NCBI GenBank assembly: GCA_016281775.1
Contig: JAEEJH010000044.1
Coordinates: 1-32,772, forward strand
DNA length: 32,772 nucleotides
Reading direction: 5' to 3'
Source: Clostridiales bacterium
Lineage (GTDB): Bacteria > Bacillota > Clostridia > Oscillospirales > CAG-272
Below the pieces are notes generated by a model. The model was not told the DNA's origin. It was given only the letters and a program-made list of their open reading frames with translations, and searched no databases. Below are positions 27,956 through 32,772 of this stretch, one piece after another (the stretch's first letter is position 1; each line of letters opens with the position of its first letter). The translations under genes were made by a program, and so were the position numbers.

Positions 27956-30678
27956 TTTTTCCTCCTTATCAGCCGACCGAGTCTGACCGTGACGGTACAT
28001 ACCGCCGGCGCGATCAGCGACAAAAGAATTCCCCAAAACGCCGTGCTGCCCGTCATAAACGAATCGAAGAAGGAATCGAATACGGCGGAAAGAGCAAGAT
28101 ATTCGGCGACGGCAAGGACCAGTATCACGAAAAGACCCGTCAGACCGGCTTTGAAACCGAAATCGCCGCGCGTGATCTGTCTGCAAAGCGCGAGCTGTGT
28201 GAGCATCAGCGCCGCAAAGCATACGACTCCCGTCTGCGCCGGAGTGCATCCGATAAGCAGCGCCGGAAGAGCCGACGCAAAGACCGACACAGAAGCGGCG
28301 GCGAAATACGTCAGCGCGGTCAATACGGGGCGTAAAGGCTTCTTTTCGGCTTTTTTCATCAGGTCCGCCGAAACAGACATTTCTCTGTTATCGGATAAAA
28401 ATACGGAGATTACGGCGAAAAGATCGAGTACCATTCCGGAAAAAAGCATCTGCGCGGGAGTCATAACGAAAAGTCCCGAAAATACAGCCACGGACGATAA
28501 AATGAAGCGAACGGCGTTCGATACCGCAAGGTAGACCGTTGCGTTATATATGTTGTTGCACGCTTTCCGCGACATCAGCACGGCTTTCAGAACGGCGTTT
28601 ATGCCGCCTTTGCCTTTCTTATCGGCGGGAGCTATCAGAACGTCCGAGGCGCGTTTGAGAGCCTCGCTCGTTTCCGGGACGTAATACCCGTTTTCATCTA
28701 TTTTCGGTTTTTCCTCGTGAATATTCGTCACGGCAAACGCCGTAGTGCTTTCGTCGTTCATAAGCGAGATATCGTACAGATGCCTGCCGACAACGCCGAG
28801 CTTTTCACCGTTTTCAACGAAAACGTCGTTCACGTATTTTTTCTGCGCGTTGCCGAGTCCGCAGAACAGTCTGTAAGAAAGCATTTTCAGCCCGAGGATA
28901 TTTATGTTGGAGGTCGCAAATTCGGGAGCGGTGAGCTTCTGAGTTTCGTCTCTGCAAATACCGATCTTTTCGGCGAGATTGACGCTCTGCCTCGTCATAT
29001 CGTCGCAGAACATGACCGTTTTCACGCCCATTGACGATAACGTCGCGACGGCGTCCGCCGTCGACGCCGGATAAGGCTCGCGCATTACGAAAAATCCTTC
29101 GAAGCAAAGATCGTTTTCACAGTAATCCGAGCTGTCGAGATTGTTGTATCTCGATATCTTCGAGGCTATCGCGGTAACGCGGTACGCGTTTCTTTCATAC
29201 GCCTCGGCACGGGCGATGAGATCTTTTCTGCTCTCGTCGGAAATACGCACGGGCGAACCGTTCGATAACTTCGACGTGCATCTGCTGACGATCTGCACCG
29301 CGTTGCCGCGCAGGCAGATCATATACTGCTCCTTATAAAGCACGAGCGATTCGTCGAATAATCTTTCGCCGTTTCCGCGGCGAAGCTCGAGCGGTATCAT
29401 CGAGGATTCGATTTCGGAAAGCCCGATGCCGAGCTTTTCGGCGGTCTCCGTAAAGGCGTCCTGCTCGGTCGTCTGCGCCGTTTGCTTTTTGGCGTGGCGT
29501 TCTTTGCCGCCGAGCGTTGAAACGCCGATATATACGGTACGGCGCAGTTTCTCCGCGTTTTCGGGGTCTATGTAAAGCTCGCGTTCGTTGGTGAAAACGA
29601 GCTCCGTCTCGATCTTACTGCGGCATATACCCGGGTTTTTAGGTATGAACAGGCAGGTCATATTTCTCATTCTTTCCACGGCGGAAAGATTCTTTACGAC
29701 AACGCCGGATTTATTCTTTTTGTTCTCCTCCGGATAAACGCCGAGCACGACGGCTATATACGATAATGCGGCGATAAGCTCGCAAAACGACGATACGGCG
29801 ATCGAAAGCGAAAGCATGAACGCCGAAAACACTGCGGAATTATCGTTTTTGATAAACGAAAGCATCGTTATGACGAAGACCGCGACGGTACAGCACACGG
29901 AATAGATCCGCGAAAATCTTCCGGCTTTGCTGAAAAGCGCGAGATCGCTGCTTTTGGCTTTTTTGGATTTTATGCCCCGGCGCTTGCAGAGCGTGAAATC
30001 GCCCACGTCGCAGGCGATGATCCTGCAGCTTCCCGCGGACACAGCCGAGCCGGCGAAAACCATATTCAACTGCCTCGACGCTTCAAGGCCGATGGTTTTA
30101 TCGGTAAAATCCGCGTCCTTTCTGCCCGTTCCGCCGGATATGTTCTTTTCGAGCACGAAAAGTCCGTTTTCATATACTATCCTGCCGTCGCAGGGTACGA
30201 TATCGCCTTCGGATATCAGCACGACGTCGCCCTGAACGATATCGCGCTGACTCACTCTTGAAGCGATACCGCTGCGTATCACCGTGACCTTCGGTATCGA
30301 ATACTCTTCAAGCGTCGCCGCCGCTTTCAGCGCAAGCGCAAGTATCAGAAAGACGGCGGAATATCCTAACACCGTAAGCGCGAGCGAAAACCACGACGTC
30401 GAATCCTTCAAAACGAATCCGGATATTATAAGCAGTACGGATAAAAGCCCCGCAAGTATCGGCCATACCGTTTTCGGAGCGTTGCCGCGCGAATCGGGAT
30501 CGTCTTCGAAAATGTCGTTTTTCGGGCTTGTGATCATTTTTTCCGAAAGAGTCTTTTCGTCGAGTCCGTTATCTTTATCGGTATTCAGTTTTTTACAGAG
30601 CCTGTCTGTTTCGTATCTGTACCAGTCGGTCTCTTTGACGTAGTCGTTGGACCGTACGCTTTCGAATTTTGTTTTCAA
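27952..30678 (-). CDS. P-type ATPase-like membrane protein with degenerate catalytic motifs (predicted pseudoenzyme)
   Basis: 908 aa intact ORF; Ca2+-ATPase-like layout including VVVKNLSAVERMRNMTCLFIPKNPGICRSK aligned to LVRKLPAVETLGxxTxICSDKTGTLTQNK; actuator-like, N- and P-domain-like regions and about 10 predicted TM helices. Confidence 0.85.
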   Translation of the reverse strand: MKTKFESVRSNDYVKETDWYRYETDRLCKKLNTDKDNGLDEKTLSEKMITSPKNDIFEDDPDSRGNAPKTVWPILAGLLSVLLIISGFVLKDSTSWFSLALTVLGYSAVFLILALALKAAATLEEYSIPKVTVIRSGIASRVSQRDIVQGDVVLISEGDIVPCDGRIVYENGLFVLEKNISGGTGRKDADFTDKTIGLEASRQLNMVFAGSAVSAGSCRIIACDVGDFTLCKRRGIKSKKAKSSDLALFSKAGRFSRIYSVCCTVAVFVITMLSFIKNDNSAVFSAFMLSLSIAVSSFCELIAALSYIAVVLGVYPEENKKNKSGVVVKNLSAVERMRNMTCLFIPKNPGICRSKIETELVFTNERELYIDPENAEKLRRTVYIGVSTLGGKERHAKKQTAQTTEQDAFTETAEKLGIGLSEIESSMIPLELRRGNGERLFDESLVLYKEQYMICLRGNAVQIVSRCTSKLSNGSPVRISDESRKDLIARAEAYERNAYRVTAIASKISRYNNLDSSDYCENDLCFEGFFVMREPYPASTADAVATLSSMGVKTVMFCDDMTRQSVNLAEKIGICRDETQKLTAPEFATSNINILGLKMLSYRLFCGLGNAQKKYVNDVFVENGEKLGVVGRHLYDISLMNDESTTAFAVTNIHEEKPKIDENGYYVPETSEALKRASDVLIAPADKKGKGGINAVLKAVLMSRKACNNIYNATVYLAVSNAVRFILSSVAVFSGLFVMTPAQMLFSGMVLDLFAVISVFLSDNREMSVSADLMKKAEKKPLRPVLTALTYFAAASVSVFASALPALLIGCTPAQTGVVCFAALMLTQLALCRQITRGDFGFKAGLTGLFVILVLAVAEYLALSAVFDSFFDSFMTGSTAFWGILLSLIAPAVCTVTVRLGRLIRRKK

Positions 30679-32772
30679 GACTCACCTTTTATTATTATTT
30701 CGGAATTTTCGATATCCGCCGTGATCTTTCCGGGCATTTTACCTAAGGAATCGATCAGAAGCTCGGCTACCTTGTCTTCAACGTTCTTTTCTATGAATCT
30801 TCTCATATTACGCGCTCCGAATTTCTTCGAATACGATTTTTCGACTATATAGTCGCACAGGGCGTCCGTATATACGAATTTTGTATTCTTCTCGGCAAGA
30901 GCCGCTGAAAGATCGGAAAGCATAATGCGAACTATGCGTCTGAAATCGTCGCTCGAAAGCGAGTTGAACGTTATCACCTCGTCTATGCGGTTGATGAATT
31001 CGGGACGTAAGAATTCGGTGAGTGCTTTTTCGGTCTTGGTCTCGTCGACTCTCTTTTCGTCCGTTCCGAAGCCGGCGGGGGCCGTTGTGAAGTTGGAGCC
31101 GGCGTTTGTCGTCATGACTATGACCGTATTTTCGAAATTGACTTCTCTGCCCTGCGCGTCGGTTATCCTTCCGTCGTCAAGGATCTGCAGAAGGATGTTC
31201 AGCACGTCGGGATGAGCTTTTTCTATCTCGTCGAACAGTACGACCGAATACGGCTTTCTTCTGATCTTTTCGGTAAGCTGACCCGCTTCGTCGTAACCGA
31301 CGTAACCGGGAGGCGAACCGATTATCTTCGATACGGAGTGCTTTTCCATATATTCCGACATATCGAGTCTGAAAAGCGCTTCCGGCGAGTCGAAAAGCTG
31401 AGAAGCAAGCTGTTTTACGAGCTCGGTCTTGCCGACGCCGGTAGGACCTGCGAAGATGAACGAAACGGGTTTTCTCTTGACCGACACGCCGGCGTATTTG
31501 CGTTTTATCGCGGCGACGACGGCGGAGATTGCCTCGTCCTGCCCGATGATGCGGCGGCGAAGCCCCTCGTCAAGCTTTTTGATGCGCTCGAACTCGTCCT
31601 CGGTTATATTGCCGGTAGGTATGCCGGTCCATATTTCGATAACTCTCGCCAGATCCCCGACGGTCAGACGCACGCTGTTTCTCTGCTCTTTCATTGAATC
31701 GAGATCCGCCTGATAACGCATCTCGTCGCTTTTGAGCGTTGCGAGCTGTTCGTAACGCTGACGGCGTTTATCCTCTTCTTCGGGCTCAGGTAAGGCTTCG
31801 AGCGCCTCGCGCGCTTTTTTCGCTTTTTCGAGCAGATCGCTCTTTTCCGCGTACTTGTCGACCACCGGTGTGTTCACGGCGACGTAAGAAGCCGCCTCGT
31901 CTATAAGATCGATCGCTTTGTCGGGCAAAAATCTGTCCGTTATATAGCGCTCCGAAAGACGTACCGCTTTTTCGGCTATCTCTTCGGTGATGATCACGCC
32001 GTGATATTTTTCGTAATACTCTTTTATTCCGCAGATGATCTTGACCGTTTCGTCTATCGACGGCTCGTTGATCACTATCGGCTGGAAGCGGCGTTCGAGC
32101 GCGGAATCCTTTTCGATATATTTGCGGTATTCGCCGAGCGTGGTCGCGCCTATAACCTGAATCTCGCCGCGTGAAAGAGCCGGCTTCAGGATATTCGCGG
32201 CGTTCATACTGCCCTCGGCGTCGCCCGCGCCTACTATGGAGTGCACCTCGTCGATAACGAGGATTATATTGCCTTCTTTCTTGATCTCTTCGATAAGCCC
32301 CTTCATTCTGCCCTCGAACTGTCCGCGGAACTGCGTACCGGCGACGAGAGCGGTAAGGTCGAGCACGAACACCTCTTTATCCTGAAGCTTATACGGGACC
32401 TCTTTTTTGACGATGAGCTGTGCGAGCGCGTCTGCAAGCGCGGTTTTACCGACGCCCGGCTCGCCTATAAGGCAGGGGTTGTTCTTCTGGCGGCGCATAA
32501 GGATCTGTATCATCCTCCGCAGCTCTCTTTCTCTGCCGATTATCTTATCGAGCCTGCCTTCGCGGGCGGCGGCGGTGAGATCCTTGCAGTAATCGTTCAG
32601 GAATTTGCGTTTGGTCACTTTTTTATCCTTCTGATCCTGGACGCCTGCGTTTTGCTGCTGTTTGCCTTTGGCGCCGTTGAGCTCAGCCGAGATCTTGCCG
32701 AAAAGCGATTTGAAATCTATCGCGGGAGCGTTGTTTTCCTCGTCGCCGCCCATGGAGGGCTCGTCGTTATCG
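30675..32772 (-). CDS. ClpC-like AAA+ unfoldase (5' end probably outside the window)
   Basis: Two AAA+ modules: [80 protein letters not shown]. Frame is open upstream of the ATG at 32753 ([11 protein letters not shown]...). Confidence 0.92.
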   Translation of the reverse strand, partial: DNDEPSMGGDEENNAPAIDFKSLFGKISAELNGAKGKQQQNAGVQDQKDKKVTKRKFLNDYCKDLTAAAREGRLDKIIGRERELRRMIQILMRRQKNNPCLIGEPGVGKTALADALAQLIVKKEVPYKLQDKEVFVLDLTALVAGTQFRGQFEGRMKGLIEEIKKEGNIILVIDEVHSIVGAGDAEGSMNAANILKPALSRGEIQVIGATTLGEYRKYIEKDSALERRFQPIVINEPSIDETVKIICGIKEYYEKYHGVIITEEIAEKAVRLSERYITDRFLPDKAIDLIDEAASYVAVNTPVVDKYAEKSDLLEKAKKAREALEALPEPEEEDKRRQRYEQLATLKSDEMRYQADLDSMKEQRNSVRLTVGDLARVIEIWTGIPTGNITEDEFERIKKLDEGLRRRIIGQDEAISAVVAAIKRKYAGVSVKRKPVSFIFAGPTGVGKTELVKQLASQLFDSPEALFRLDMSEYMEKHSVSKIIGSPPGYVGYDEAGQLTEKIRRKPYSVVLFDEIEKAHPDVLNILLQILDDGRITDAQGREVNFENTVIVMTTNAGSNFTTAPAGFGTDEKRVDETKTEKALTEFLRPEFINRIDEVITFNSLSSDDFRRIVRIMLSDLSAALAEKNTKFVYTDALCDYIVEKSYSKKFGARNMRRFIEKNVEDKVAELLIDSLGKMPGKITADIENSEIIIKGES

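Noticed and set aside
27956-28249. N-terminal extension of the BMP ORF in the ORF track
   Set aside because: Overlaps the coding 3' end of the P-type ATPase-like gene; a proper lipoprotein signal starts at 27955.
27952-30678. Annotation as a working cation-transporting P-type ATPase, or as a simple pseudogene
   Set aside because: Phosphorylation, TGES and GDGxND motifs are absent, so pump activity is not supported; the frame is intact for 908 codons with overlap coupling, so random decay is not supported either.
1-32772. Mobile element or prophage
   Set aside because: No transposase, integrase, phage structural genes or terminal inverted repeats found; the tRNA gene has no adjacent integrase or duplicated 3' end in the window.

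Overview
The window is a typical chromosomal stretch from an anaerobic Clostridia-type Firmicute; the lineage is inferred from gene content (dockerin, SpoVB-like, DegV and EF-G-like genes). From left to right it holds: a truncated CDS at the 5' edge; a DUF2079 membrane protein and TraB/GumN lipoprotein pair; an LCP (LytR-CpsA-Psr) protein followed by single-chain glycyl-tRNA synthetase; a small ORF and a Thr/Pro-rich lipoprotein; one 10.3-kb gene for a secreted 3423-aa multidomain protein; a GNAT acetyltransferase; tRNA-Glu(CTC); a SpoVB/MATE-like flippase; a run of PpiC/PrsA-like foldase, diacylglycerol-kinase-like, DegV and wall-anchor-like secreted genes; an EF-G-like GTPase; and a reverse-strand operon of ClpC-like AAA+ ATPase, degenerate P-type ATPase and BMP-type lipoprotein. 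I saw no CRISPR array, transposase or phage genes. The two most interesting systems are: (1) a full-length P-type ATPase homologue in which the phosphorylated-Asp motif DKTGT reads PKNPG and the TGES, PEGL and GDGxND motifs are also gone, coupled by 4-nt ATGA overlaps to a ClpC-like gene upstream and a BMP-family lipoprotein downstream; (2) a dockerin-bearing protein that appears to carry six SGNH-fold esterase-type modules separated by Cys-rich repeats, with DNA-level signs of module shuffling (in-frame 132-bp direct repeats and a local shift in codon usage). All family assignments come from reading motifs by eye; no searches were run.
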